From: Tretioscincus oriximinensis
Taxonomy: Eukaryota > Chordata > Lepidosauria > Squamata > Gymnophthalmidae
Direction: 5' to 3'
Assembly (NCBI GenBank): GCA_022410635.1
Contig: JAJVDF010000280.1
Span: 683,602 to 747,601 of the forward strand
Length of the DNA stretch: 64,000 bases
Each line of letters begins with the position of its first letter. Position 1 is the stretch's first letter. This document shows positions 34,756-46,697 of the stretch, in pieces. The notes beneath the pieces are model-generated. The model saw nothing but the letters and a program-made list of their open reading frames with translations. It did not search any database and was not told the origin of the DNA. A program made the translations under genes and the position numbers.

Positions 34756-35414
34756 AGTCCTGGTGCAGATGGGTTTTAGTGGCAGCACAGGGGAGAAAAA
34801 ATATGCTTTGCTCCCCTACATTACGACTGGACACATTAAACTGTTGGTATAGTTTAAATGTTGTGCTACTGAGTTTAAGAGCCTCACTGGCTGTTTCTCT
34901 GAAAAAAGATACAGATTGAGAAATACATCAATGATGGAGAGATCTCCCCAGGACATCACTGGGGCTCTAAAGACAGACAGAAAAGAGACACACACACCCT
35001 TGCTTCATCCCAAGTTCTCTCCTTGTTTTTACCTTTGCAGATGCCATGTCTCCATTTTTGCCATGACCTTCTCATCTAGTGTGGACTCTGTGGAGGAGTT
35101 CCCTGCTGGGCTTCAGGCACTGGGCATAGGCAGCATAACAGTGGTTTTTGAGCTATAGGCAGGACCTTTATTAGGGACTACAGCTGAGGAAAGAAACTGG
35201 TTAATATTCAAAATTTTGCAGCTCTCTGAAAGGAAAAGCAAGGATAGAAAAGGCTAACTAGGACAGATAAGAAACATCATGTTTTAAGCCCGTGTCAAGG
35301 TTCCAGCTGCCCCATGGAAAGAGTTTTAATAAGGTTGAAATTACAGACAGATGTAGCAGGCANCTGATCCAAATGTGCTCATATTTATGTCCAGTAGGCA
35401 TACCCTTCCATTCT
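34756..35414. other. Non-coding stretch
   Basis: Nothing recognised. Confidence 0.45.
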
Positions 35415-35570
35415 TTTCTTCAAACAGAAGTAGAGGTGTTGAAAGAACGCCAAATAAATGTGACTAGCCCAAGGACAATCAACTGGTTTCACAAAGGAGT
35501 GCAGAATCAATCCAGGACACTACCAGGTAGGAGTCTGACACTCTTATCACAACACCAGACTAACTGTTTA
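35415..35570 (-). mobile_element. tRNA-headed SINE, diverged
   Basis: Antisense blocks 'aaatgtgactagcccaagg', 'cacaaaggagtgcagaatc' and 'gacactcttatcac' match the SINE body and head. Confidence 0.65.
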
Positions 35571-36023
35571 AATATCACTTCTTGGGTCTGCATATCTAAG
35601 ACTCAAGTTTCCCTTAGTTGTGCTGCCGGTTCTCCAGAGTTTTTCCCATTAGTTTTCTTTTTTATCTGAAGTAACACCAGTTTCAGCTTAACCTCTGTGT
35701 GAGACAGGACAACGCTTGGAGTAAGCTGCAATTTGGCTGGGTGGAAGGCTATGAAGTTTCTGAGCTGAGCTGTCAGTCAATAAAATTCATGAAAAATTGG
35801 GCCAGTGGCATCCAATGAAGGGTAGGTTCTTGTTGCTATGAAGGAGTTGTTAGACTTCAAGATGAAAGTGACATTTAGGTGCTTTTTAAAAATTACAAGA
35901 TTCCCTCCCCCATGTTCACAATGGGACAAGTCTTTGGGAATCAATAGCTCACCCCCCACCCAAAATAATGTTCTATCTAATCAGACACCTAGGATGTATT
36001 TACTTGGGGATGTATCCTCTTAG

Positions 36024-36062
36024 AATACTGCACATAAGTGCAGTATTTTCTGCACTTATGTG
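36024..36062. repeat. Short cruciform-forming palindrome cluster
   Basis: AATACTGCAC and GTGCAGTATT form 10-bp arms around ATAA (36024-36047). 'tgcacttatgtg' at 36051-36062 is a further inverted copy of the centre. Confidence 0.6.
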
Positions 36063-36279
36063 TTTTGCCATTGTTCCTAAGATNGGGTATTGGGACTGTG
36101 TCATTTTCAACGGATTCATTTTCCTCCATTGGCTTAATTTGAGAGGCCACTTTCTCATTCAAATCAATGTAAACTCTTAGATAGATTGGACAATGCAATA
36201 CAAGTCCATTGGAAGATTCTCTATTAAAGTCAATATAGTTGTCACTCCAAAGCAAGTCTGTGTAAATCTTTGGAAATTT

Positions 36280-36412
36280 CATTGATTAGATATCAGTCTT
36301 CAAGCAGAGGCTGGGACACCATCTGTCTGGGATGGTTTAGTGAACTCTGCATTGAGCAGGAGGTTGCACCTGATAACCCTGGAGGTCCCTTCCAACTCTA
36401 CGATTCTATGGT
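36280..36412 (+). mobile_element. CR1 3' end, (ATTCTATG) type
   Basis: Contains 'caccatctgtctgggatgg' and 'ccctggaggtcccttccaac' and ends in 'gattctatgg'. 5'-truncated. Confidence 0.85.
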
Positions 36413-39400
36413 TGCAGTTGATCTATCCCTCACTTTTACATCAAAATCATTTGTTTAGTTTGTGTGGTTTTCATTTACTTGCAGTTTTTCTGGAACTTAA
36501 CTTCCACATAAATCATAAAGCAATGGTACTGGAATGCTTCTTATAGATCTGCAGATTAGCTAGTAAATGGAATATGGAGTGGACAGTACAGAAAGAAAAA
36601 CAGAGGTCACCTTGATATAAAGATTAGATGTTCTTAAATTGCAAAGAATTTTTTTTACTTTGATCTTCAGTTTCCATGCAGAACCAAAATAATTTAAATA
36701 AGTATGGTTGCTTTCCTCCGACATATACTTATAATCTATCTTCAGTGCTGAACTAAACCAGTTCTTTCCTCATTTAGTTCAGTTCTCCAGTCAGTACCAG
36801 AATAGAACCTACATTACAGGGAAACAGACACTGCATTCGAACACACTTAAAAGGAGCAGGTGGGATTAGTCACATGGCCATTACCTTCTTTTCCCATGAT
36901 CATTCCAGAAAAGATAAAAAAGATGGAATAAGAACATGACTGCCACACATTGTTCATCTCTAAAAAATCTTCTGAGCCTTTTCTACACAACTTTTATTCT
37001 GGGATAGAATGAGTAAATTGATTTGTCTTCTGCACATCAGTGCTTAGCAACCAAAGCTCTATCTCTCTACAATAGTTTTTGCCCACATCAGGTGTAATGA
37101 GGTCCTTAGTTTGACCACTGGAATATCTTTACAAGTTTAATTCACCTGCAGTTAAAACACACAATTCCTCTGAGGTGACTTAAAGACATCATAGATGTAA
37201 CTTAGCAATCTGAGTGAATACTGGTATGGGTCAGATGAATGCTGGCCATGAAGCACATGCTATACTTCCATATGCCAATACATTTTCTTTATAGACACTC
37301 AGGGGGTGTTGCATATTCTCTCAGCCAAAAATTGCATGGCCCATGCTTATGACCATTTCCCTTTCAAAGTTTGAACTTCCATTGGTTTATAAGTGGGATC
37401 ATTCACATGCCATTCTGCCTCTCTCACCACTCCTAAACATTGTGTCTATAAAAGGTGAATTAAAAATGGGATGAAAACACAGGTCACTGTTCGTGTGGTA
37501 TTTTTGAAAAGTATTGTATTTCCTGTTAAGATTGAATTAAACTATAAAGCTCACCTTAGACATGTTTGGAAATTTTTGTTCATGGCAGATGGTCCTCAAT
37601 TCAAGTTCTGAAGCACTGCAACAAAATCCTTCCTGTGAAGAATGCTGCTGAACTGGTCAAGTACTTGAGATAAAATATGAATCTCAAATGACACGAGACC
37701 ACTCCTTATACTTCACTACGTTCAAAGCAGCACCTCTGTAAGTTCAGTTAGCACAGCATGTTTCTGTGGTTCATCAAATGTACACCTCAATTAGTAAACC
37801 TCACTGGACTGGTGGCAACATTGATTTAAAAGGCATTACTCTTGCCTGATAAAATATGCAGCTCAATTAGCAATCCATGCAAGTTGATAATTAAAATATG
37901 TATCTTGATTTCCCAACTTAGACAAATGACTAGCTGAACTGACAGGCTATCCATTAACAGCAGTACTATGTTTGTACATTATGATGAGAAATATCAACAT
38001 GTAAATATGATACTTGAGATTTTAGCAAGCTGCCCTCACTTGACTATACTTTATGCGTAGCAGAAAAAATGTTTTTCTTCTTTTCCAGTTTAGAATCCAA
38101 ATTCCGCTTAGATTTGCTTTGGGACTGTACCATGGCAAACAGCAGGTGAGGAATATGTTTTAGAATTGCAGACTGAATTCAAAGCTTTTTAGGAACTATG
38201 GCAGTATCACAATGGCTGGTTTGTCACATGGACTACAGCAACACTGTTGTAGTGGGTTTTTCTCACAGCTCTTTAAAGACCTATGAAATGTTACTTTCTC
38301 TGTGGTGATACCAAGGAACTATGATGCCCCTACCTGGACCATTGGGATAGGTCCACAGAAATGCTTTGTGTGATTTTCAGGGAGAAGGAGCTGCAGTATA
38401 TCGATCATCAGCATGGTAATGTTGAATTTGCACAGAACATATAGCAGTCGTAAACGGAAACAGATTTCTCTGTCCTCATTACATTTTCTGGTACTTTTGT
38501 AACATCAGAAACCCCAAACTCATTGCAAGTACCTTACTACAATTCCCAGCATTCTCTACGAGCAGAGAGCCAATGAGTTTTTTACAGCCAGTCTGAAAGT
38601 CTTGCGAGATTTAGCAGGCTTACATAAGGAAGGCCCAAATGAAGCTTTCTTCCAGATTATGAAGAAATCTGTTGCTGAATTGGGGAAAATGTGCAAACAG
38701 AAAATACGGGGCAAAGGCCCTTTTTACTTGATAACTGATCTTCCTAGAGTAAACGGGGTGAATTCTACACAACGTTGTTGCCAACTTAAGAACATAAGAA
38801 CTTACTAATTATCCTGAATGGGAATGGGCCCATGTTTAAGCTTTACTGTTTAGGCAAAGGCATTAAGTAAGAAATATGATTACCTAATTTTTCAAAAAAA
38901 GAGTTTCTCTTGGGGGGTAAAAGCACTGAGTACTGGAGGCATACACAAACAGAAATCACATGTACTGTTTTCTGTTGCACTGAATTTATTCCCTTCACAA
39001 GGAAACCATCTAATCACATCATTGGTGGTTCCTGGTTCATGTTTGATTCTGAAAGTGTTTGAAAACCAAAACCAACGTTTTCCTACTGAAAAAATCTCTT
39101 TGAATCATATAACCACAGCAAACATGAACTATTAAATCAATTGTTTCAAGTTTCTGAATGGAAAACTGGTTCACTTTTATTGAATTTTGGATAGGAACAG
39201 AATTTTGCACTTCTTTAGTAGGTATGCTGAATTAACTCCATATTAGATTTTACAAGTATCTTACTTAGATAATACTTATTCCATGAAGTTAGGATTACTT
39301 CCAAACTATTTTGATAACACTACCTACAAAGGAAGGTTTCACTATCAGCAACAACTGTCATAAATTAATAATAAATTTACTTTAAGACAGTTGATGGCTT

Positions 39401-39715
39401 ATTTTAAGCTATGCTGGACATACACAATATTTACCATGTCAACAATTTTATTGGAAGATATAAAGTGCTATTATTATGATAAATGGAGTAAAAATATTTT
39501 CTACTATCCCATAAATACTATTCCATTATTACATACCCTTCTTTTAGAGGTAGTATAGTGATTCTTTGATCATTTTAGTAGCTGTTTCTTAGTTTTTCCA
39601 GTCCTGTAAACATATTATTGTGATGGGAAACATGTCTTCAACAAGAGATAATGGCCATAAATACAGTTTATTTCTGATTTGCCAAATTAAAAAAGCTGGT
39701 ATTTACACCATAACT
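36413..39715. other. Longest repeat-poor stretch in the window
   Basis: About 3.3 kb in which I recognise neither repeats nor exons. Only partial foldback-like motifs occur near 36733-36795. A 68-codon frame at 38602 has no support. Confidence 0.45.
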
Positions 39716-39940
39716 AGGGTTGCCATATGNCCCGGTAAACCGGGACAATCCTGGTTTGGGGGACTAAAATATAGTCCCCTCCAGGTTTTAAGGCAAAATC
39801 CCGGCTTTTTACATTCNCCGATGCTGCATCAGGGAATGTAAAAATGCAGGATTTTAAAGGCAAAGGAGCCGTCAGAGTTGACGGCTGCAGCCCGGCAACG
39901 CTTTCCGTGGTCCAGGAAGGAACCTCAGAGCGTGCCATAG

Positions 39941-40150
39941 CTGCTCCTATGCTGGAGGCGGGGTTTCGCCCTGCTCTCAGGCAAGCGCGCCGCCAGCTCG
40001 CCTCTAGCAGAGGAGAAACACTTGGGTTTGTGACAGGAGGGCAGCTCTGTTCTCCTGTCACAAACCCAGGTGTTTTTACTCCGCTGCAGGCAAGTTGGTG
40101 GCGCGCTTGCCTGAGAGCAGGGTGAAACCCCACCTCCGATATAGGAGCAG
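39941..40150. repeat. 210-bp near-perfect palindrome
   Basis: The outer ends CTGCTCCTAT (39941) and ATAGGAGCAG (40150) and the inner arms GACAGGAG (40032) and CTCCTGTC (40059) are symmetric about the same centre, 40045.5. The arms are about 100 bp with scattered mismatches. Confidence 0.9.
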
Positions 40151-40151
40151 C

Positions 40152-40243
40152 TGCGCGTGTGCACATACAGACGCTTGTGGCGAGACAGGCAGAAGAAAGG
40201 TTTTGCCTGTCTTGCTACAAGCGTCCGTATGTGCACATGCGCG
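40152..40243. repeat. 92-bp hairpin with TGTGCACATAC arms
   Basis: 'gtgcacatac', then 'gacgcttgt' and 'gacaggca', recur inverted with few mismatches, symmetric about 40197.5. It abuts the larger palindrome. Confidence 0.88.
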
Positions 40244-40305
40244 TGCATACGTGTGAGTGCGCGCATGCACCCCCGCCCCCGTCCCGGTTTTGGGCTGCCA
40301 TATTT

Positions 40306-40435
40306 TGTTGTTCTACATTGAAAAAATCAATAATAATCAATTTTTTTTTTGCTGGTTGCGTCCATGTTTGTAGTAAATAATTTTTATTTAATTTCACTTA
40401 ACTTCCTGGTGTTGTGACTATAATTTATGCTTGCT
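40306..40435. repeat. 130-bp direct repeat, copy 1
   Basis: By eye it is identical base for base, including a 10-T run, to 40696-40825. Offset is exactly 390 bp. It starts inside or just after the right end of the GC-rich element. Confidence 0.95.
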
Positions 40436-40695
40436 ATCCATAACTAAGGCTGCCTGCTCATTAGCAAGTTCCAAGCAACAACATGTAGAATTTGTCCGAT
40501 TGCTATTTTTTATTTTTTATACACACTTTATTGTTTTCCAGTTACCTAAGATCAACTTACAGAACTTCACACAACTTTTTACATGACATAATTACACATC
40601 TTCATTAATACATTAAAAAGAAAATAATAAAAAATAACCCTCCCCCCTCCTTTCCCTCCCCCTTGAGTCTGTCTACCTGTTTTATCTGATCTACC
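40436..40695. other. Spacer between the direct repeats; T-rich and C-rich
   Basis: A T-rich segment, then 'tacattaaaaagaaaataat' and a C-rich run. The texture resembles an antisense L1 3' UTR, but this is weak. Confidence 0.35.
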
Positions 40696-40825
40696 TGTTG
40701 TTCTACATTGAAAAAATCAATAATAATCAATTTTTTTTTTGCTGGTTGCGTCCATGTTTGTAGTAAATAATTTTTATTTAATTTCACTTAACTTCCTGGT
40801 GTTGTGACTATAATTTATGCTTGCT
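40696..40825. repeat. 130-bp direct repeat, copy 2
   Basis: Second perfect copy of 40306-40435. Confidence 0.95.
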
Positions 40826-41025
40826 GTATTGATTTATAAAAACTATCTTATCTACTATATATTCCTGCCATCTCCATATTTCTCTCTTAGTTGCAACATG
40901 AATAGCTGTATTATTTGGGGCAAAGTGATGCTTTTAGGCTTAATGTTCAGAATTTCATCTTTCATTTACCANATATATATTGATATTTTCATTTGTAAAT
41001 TGCCTAGCACATTATATTCAGAATG

Positions 41026-41281
41026 GAGAGCCAGTTTGGTGTAGAGGTTGAGTGTTGGACGCGTACCTAGAGTGTCCTGGTTCGATTCCCCACTCCTCCA
41101 CGAAAGCCAGCTGGGTGACCTTTGGCCAGTCCCAGTTTTTTTAACTCTCTCAGCCTCATCTACTCCACAAGGTGTCTGTTGTGGAGAAAGCAACAAAAGC
41201 TATGTGCGCTGCTCTATGGTTGGCTGCCCTGAGACCTTCGGGTATAGGGCGGGATACAAATACAAATAAATAAATAATAAA
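41026..41281 (+). mobile_element. tRNA-headed SINE, full length
   Basis: Head with an A-box-like 'tggtgtagaggttgag' and a B-box GGTTCGATTCC. The body has 'agctgggtgacctttggcc' and 'tctactccacaagg', and the tail is 'gagaccttcgggtataggg' plus AAATAAATAA. The 3' tail is shared with the L2-like LINEs nearby, consistent with mobilisation by their machinery. Confidence 0.9.
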
Positions 41282-41974
41282 AAAGTAAATTCTATTTATA
41301 CCCTTATGTTATAACTTTTCTAAGGCCTTATTTAGATTCTGTTTGTTGGTCAGGTTGATGTTCTATATTAGTTGATGTTTGCTATTTTCATTGTCCAATA
41401 ATAATTTTTTCCTTTTTTTCCAGCTCTTCATAATGGATTTGAAGGGATTCTTCCATAATCTTTCTTCACTTCTAAGGTAAGTTTTAAATATTACTTCTTT
41501 GTTATTTATTTTATTTATGTCTTGTCGGGGTTCTCTGTTAGGAATATATTAATTGGCATAATATATTTTGATATAATGGTATACAAGCATTGGTCTCCAA
41601 AAGCACAGGCCTCATGTCGGCAAAATTTTTGGGTGTTGCAAGAGAACCAATCTCCCTTCCTGCCATGCCATGTTTACCTGCACCCATTATCTCTAGGTGC
41701 ATTCATTATCTCAGGAGCTTTGNCTTAATGGCATTAATCAACTGCCTGGTTGCCCTGAGGAAGTTCTGGCTATCACCTCTCCAGGAGGTGAANGACCGAT
41801 CACAGGTCCTGAAAGCTGCAGGGATCAATCTTGAACCACCCAAACCATACCCATATTTGGAGTTTCCTGACACAGGCTGCACCCCTTGGGAGGANGGAGA
41901 AATGTCACACAGGTGTCACCACCTCTGGTCCGCCCCAAACCACACCTTCGGAACACCCAGTCTCTGAGTGTTCT
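41282..41974. other. Non-coding stretch
   Basis: A 125-codon frame at 41590-41967 contains Ns and shows no domain. 41700-41960 has the look of an old repeat but is not identified. Confidence 0.4.
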
Positions 41975-42345
41975 TATGTTCTTATAAGAAGAGCCATACT
42001 GGATCGGGTCTCAGCCCATCTAGTCCAGCATTCTGTGTCACACAGAGGCCCACCAGATGCAGCTGGGCAGTCTGAACAGAGGAAAGCAAAATATGCTCCT
42101 GTTTATGACTCCCTGCAAATGGTATTTCAGGAGTCCTGCCTGTTGCTCCATCCCNGAGGCAACATCCAGACATCCATCCTAGTATCCATTTATACCCTTG
42201 GTGTCCATAAACCTGTCTAGCCCTGTCTTGAAACTATCCAAGCTGTTAGCTACCACTACCTCTTCAGGAAGTAAATTCCACAGGCTGATGACCCTCTGGG
42301 TGAAAAAATACTTTCCTTTGTCTGTTCTCACTTTTTTACCCATTG
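41975..42345 (-). mobile_element. CR1 3' end with ORF2 C-terminus, antisense
   Basis: This uninterrupted copy serves as the empty-site reference for the MITE insertion at 17903. On the minus strand ORF2 residues FFTQRVISLWNLLPEE are followed by the stop and the 3' UTR. A short plus-strand CR1 tail ('ttcttatgttcttat') abuts its left end head-to-head. Confidence 0.88.
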
Positions 42346-42348
42346 CTG

Positions 42349-42606
42349 CACTGCACTGAAGCACAGTGGTATAATGGTTAAGAAATGATCTTTCACTCAA
42401 CAGACCTCTTCTCGAAGCCCCATGTCAGCTGTGCGAGGCGTGAACTACCTCTACTGATCTCAGCTCTAGCCAACACAGCTATTCTAATGCAAGAGATTGC
42501 AGTTAGATAAATGGGAACCATCACAGTGTGGTGGGGGAGATAGAATGTAAGCCTTGAGGTGGCATAAGCAAGGTATAAAAACGCAGTCCTCTCCTCCTCC
42601 TTCATG
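42349..42606 (+). mobile_element. Second SINE family, diverged
   Basis: 'tggtataatggttaag' head, 'cagctctagccaacacagc', 'gcagttagataaatgggaac' and a TCCTCCTCC tail, in the same order as 26424. Confidence 0.72.
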
Positions 42607-44063
42607 TTAAATTGATAGTTTTGTAGAGAGTCAGATTAAGGTTCTTGCATACTTTATTGCTTAAGGCCCTCTGCTTTTTTCCTCATTCAGACTTTTGTCT
42701 TCCTGTTTAGCATTTCAGGTCTCCTAACTTTTCTTTTCCTGAAAGTCCTGTGTGATTTACATTAACTTCCAAATGCTCTTTGCTGTTCTTAGCAGTTTAT
42801 TCATTAACTGAATTGAGAGTCAGTCAACCCCTTTAGAAAACTACATAATGATATGTATTTGAAAACTAATTTTAACTATTGGAACTCGGAAATAAACTTC
42901 CTTGTTTTAATTTTAATTAATTTTAATTCCTGACACAAACAACTTGGATCATTTAGTTTTGTAACCAATTAATTCAGTTTTTGAACAGCAAACGTAGGGG
43001 GAAGTAGAAGATACTTGTTTACTTGATTCCAGATGACAATACCAGGGTAACTGAATAGACTGAACGGTTGGTTTGGCAAGGCAGTGCACTGNGCCAGAAG
43101 CCTTGCATACCAGAGGCAGGGGGTTGGCAGGGGGTTTCTGACAGTTGTAGTGGATTTTATCAGAATTTCTTCAAAGCCTGACTAGTTTGTCTTCAACTAT
43201 TAATGCATTTCAGAGGGCTTGTTTCTCTTTCTTTGAGGTAACGAACAACAATTAGTTTAAACCAATGCGCATTGATACTAGCGTTTCCAATAGTGAATAA
43301 TTAATTATGTTTGTGGAGTAAGAGGGAGACATGAGACTCAAATGGCTGCCTGTCAAAGCCCTCAAGCTACACAAAATGTAGCCTTAATGTTGTATTGGTT
43401 GCAGAGATAGCATGAGATATGGCTGTACTAAAGAATATTTGTCTGAACTCGTTCAGTACTATGTTGTTGCTGTTTTATACGGGAGGTGGGTATGTTTGCA
43501 AATTCGTTTTTGGTCCTTTTAAAAAGGAAAAATGCCCTCTGTATAGTTTGGGTTACCACAGTACTTTGGGAAGAGAAGCGTTCTTTTGTTAAAGGCCCCA
43601 AGGCATTTTTTTTACCCCTCACTTCTGTTCATTAGATGTTCTGTTTCTGAGAAGAAATTTCTCTTAACAACAAAACTTTAATTGCTATATTACTGCTTCT
43701 TTGATAAATATTCATTTGATTGTAAACTGGCAGAATCAGAGACTAGTAAAATGCTATGTAGATGCTTTTAATATGTAGAAATGACAGTGTGAGGCATTCA
43801 TGTTCTCATCTCATATCCCTAGTTCAACACTTCTAGAATGTTCTAGCATGGCCNAGAGTGTTCAAAAGTGAAGGGAGTTGCAGACTGGCATATCTCTAAA
43901 AGACTTTTGTGGTGCTTTGATTTATTTTTGCAAGGTTTTTGTGAGCTGATTTTCGTTCTGTAAATTGGATTCGTCAGAGTTCTGTCTTTTCTGGAATGTT
44001 TCATTCAAGTCTGTCAATATAGTGTTTGTTGTTTTGCAGTGTTTATTGTTTTGATGCAAGTAA
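42607..44063. other. Non-coding stretch
   Basis: Nothing recognised. Confidence 0.45.
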
Positions 44064-44242
44064 TAGGCTGAGCAGTTGACCCCTTTTGGGGTTTGAAAAA
44101 CCGTTTTTGGGGTGCCTCCCGTTTTTTTCTGAGGAAAACAAACAAACAAACAAAATTTAAAAAAAATCTTTTTTTGAAAAAAAATTCCTCAGAAAAAAAN
44201 GGGTTTTCAAGCACCCCCAAACGGCGTCATTTGGTCAGCCTA
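44064..44242. mobile_element. TAGGCTGACC element, short foldback, copy S3
   Basis: Termini TAGGCTGAGCAG and TTGGTCAGCCTA; arms contain GACCCCTTTTGGGG and 'ggggtgcctccc'. The flanks GCAAGTAA and TCAAGCAA may be a decayed 8-bp target duplication. Confidence 0.85.
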
Positions 44243-44276
44243 TTCAAGCAAGGACTTACAAAATGTTTTGGGTGGT

Positions 44277-44880
44277 TTTTTTTTTTTTTGCTGTTCAAAA
44301 CATTTTATTTCAAAACATTTCTTATACATACAAAATACATATTATCTTTAAAATGCCCCAAACAATTTTTCTCCTTTTTATATAACCCCTCTCTCTCCCC
44401 GCCCCATTGCATCTTACATAACTCTTAATCAATTAAGACAGTTAGGGTTTAAAGTATGGGAAATCAATCTTAGTCTTAATTTCATGATTTCACTACCCAG
44501 CCGACCTTCTATATAATTTTTCACCAACAATCATTTTGTTTACATTCTTTCCATATCTATATATTATATTTGTTTTAGAATTGGAAATATCAGTAGCAAT
44601 CTCATTGATTATATATTCATAATTTTTTTTGTATCCTCTATATTGTACAGTCTTTCCACCACCCTACTAAAACAGTTTGAGCACGCTGTTTGAGCACACT
44701 ATTGTACAGTCTTCCATTGGCCCTACAGTGTCCAAGTCTCCACTGCCATTTTATCTGTTATATTTATTAGTAATTTAAACATTTATTTGTCTTTGTACTT
44801 CAATCCAGAAATCTTGTACTTTTTGGCATTCTCAAATCATATATATAAACGTTCCTCTTTGCTGACACCAGGGATGCATT
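44277..44880 (-). mobile_element. L1-like LINE 3' region, antisense
   Basis: It begins with a T-run (a poly-A tail on the minus strand) and continues with 'tttgtacttcaatccag' and 'tggcattctcaaatcatat', a pattern I associate with L1 3' ends. Similar texture resumes at about 45340-45660 after an insertion. Medium-low certainty. Confidence 0.45.
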
Positions 44881-45340
44881 TTGGGTGTATGACAACCCCC
44901 TCCACACTGGGAGTTGTCTAACCGGAAATCTCTTTTTAAAGCAATTTTGTTTTTTTGCCAGAACCTCCTACTGGTGCTCTGTGAATTAAAATTAAAATAA
45001 ATATATATTTTTTGCAGTATTTAGGGGCTGGCACTGATTGTCAGAGCCTCCTAGGGGTGCTGCTGTGAATTTGTTTTGAAAATAAATAAAATAAAATGCC
45101 ATCTCTATCCCTCCTTTTAATATTGTTTTATACTTTTTTAATTTTTGTAGTGATGTTTTACTGTTTTTGCCGCCCTGAGACCTTCGGGTATAGGGCGGGG
45201 TATAAGTATAAATAAAAAAATAAAAAATAAATTATTTTATTTTTACTGGGGGGAGGGTGTTGCCCCTCCAGTTCTGCTGCTGTGGGCAGCAGCACCTGTA
45301 CACCCCCCCTAAATCCAGGTCTGGCTTGACACCCATGCCA
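44881..45340. mobile_element. Mixed insertion block, including a SINE/LINE tail
   Basis: 45168-45240 is the 'gagaccttcgggtataggg' tail with an A-rich end. 44940-45080 has 'ttgccagaacctcctactgg' and 'cagagcctcctaggggtgc', two related blocks that resemble the 'actagggggctctggc' block of the TAGGCTGACC elements. Confidence 0.45.
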
Positions 45341-45884
45341 GCACTTTCCATTTATTGGGAAAAAATGTGCCAGTGTTCTATACCATTTATGGAGTATCTC
45401 CCTTTTTGTTTCCTTCATATGATTGTTTTTTGTTTTCTTTATCCTCATAATTTCTTTCTTGATATTCTCCCTACACAATGTCATAGCCATACTTCATACT
45501 CCATATAGTTCTTCTTGTACTTGATTCACTAACATAATTAATCTCTCTCTCTATATATATATCTCCTGCTACCCTATCTCTGAATCTTCCTTATTATCAT
45601 CCCAAATTCTGTATCATCTATTCTTATACAGGACTTTAAAATAATGTAAAATTAAATAATTATTAACAGAGATATACTGGGTATAGTTATGGTTACTCCG
45701 AAAAAGTGTCACTGAATGTTCAGTGGGGATTATTCTCAGGGAAGTGATGGTCAGAATGACTTTCTCATTAGTGCTACAAGTAACCAGGAATCCATTAGAA
45801 AATTAATAGCATAGAATGGAAGGCTAGCGATAGTTCATAATCTCTTGATTTGCAGTGTTCTTATGATTTCACATACATGGANTC
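45341..45884. other. AT-rich stretch, probably in part antisense L1
   Basis: 45341-45660 is T-rich with a (CT)/(TA) run at 45541-45567. The rest is unremarkable. Confidence 0.4.
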
Positions 45885-46444
45885 TAGGCTAACCAGATGC
45901 CCCCTTTTTNGGGGGGAAAACCTGGTTTTGAGGTGTCTACACTGCACTCGTGTGTGGGGGGGCATTTCCCCAGTTTTGCAGAGGAAAATAAAATTAAAAC
46001 AAATAATAAAAAATATTTTTTGATTTTTTTTTTGAAAATAATTCACTGCAGCACCACTACGGGGCTCTGGCACCTGGGTCCAGCATCCTGCCCTCAGTAA
46101 AAAAAAAATCTCACACACTTCAAAACTTTCTTGCACACTTCAAACTTTTTTTAAAAAAAAATCGCTGTCCACCACTAGGGGGTTCTGGCAACTGGGGCCA
46201 GCTTCTGAAGGCACCTTCCCCTCTGTAAAAAAAATATTTTTTTAAAAAAATTCTGATGTATTCCAAAAATTCTCAGTTTAAAAATTCTCGCACACTTAAA
46301 AATTCTCACATGCTTCACCGATTTCGTGGGTGGGAATTTTGGAAGGGAATGCATGTTGGTGGGTAATTTGCATATTTATGAACATGCAAATTAGCATTAA
46401 TATTAATTACCCCGGTTTGGGTCTCAGAAAATCTGGTCAGTCTA
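45885..46444. mobile_element. TAGGCTGACC element, long form, copy c
   Basis: Termini TAGGCTAACCAGATG and ATCTGGTCAGTCTA. The flanks TGGANTC and TGGATTC are a clear 7-8 bp target duplication. It contains two 'accacta' blocks and the octamer pair at 46366-46373 and 46384-46391. Confidence 0.88.
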
Positions 46445-46697
46445 TGGATTCCTTTGCTTAGCTGTCCTAAAAACATAAGAGTAACTAAACTTATTTTTCC
46501 TGCCTTCACACCTATTAACTGGCAGCTTGCACAGGAAGCAGTACTTACAAAATAGCAGCACACTTCTTATTCCACACATTTGATCCTATGGTCCTTCATA
46601 ACACATGCACAGTCATTTCAGCCTCCAAATGCTTTTTTTCTTCCCCCTTTTTTCCAGAACTCACAGAAGCCATTCTGTGCATTTACACTTGCAAATT

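Larger units (their letters stand above)
39716..40300. mobile_element. GC-rich DNA-transposon-like element with two nested palindromes
   Basis: It is bounded at left by 'ggttgccatatg' plus 'aaaccgggac' and at right by GTCCCGGTTT plus 'gggctgccatat'. The ACCGGGAC/GTCCCGGT pair is inverted. Inside are a 210-bp palindrome (39941-40150) and a 92-bp hairpin (40152-40243), each listed separately. No transposase frame is present, so it is non-autonomous. Superfamily unknown. Confidence 0.65.

Noticed and set aside
36024..36062. Possible microRNA precursor hairpin
   Set aside because: The stem is only 10 bp with a 4-base loop; a third inverted segment makes it a palindrome cluster rather than a pre-miRNA.
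41590..41967. 125-codon plus-strand frame
   Set aside because: It contains four Ns, has no recognised domain and runs into a CR1 tail; treated as chance or old repeat.
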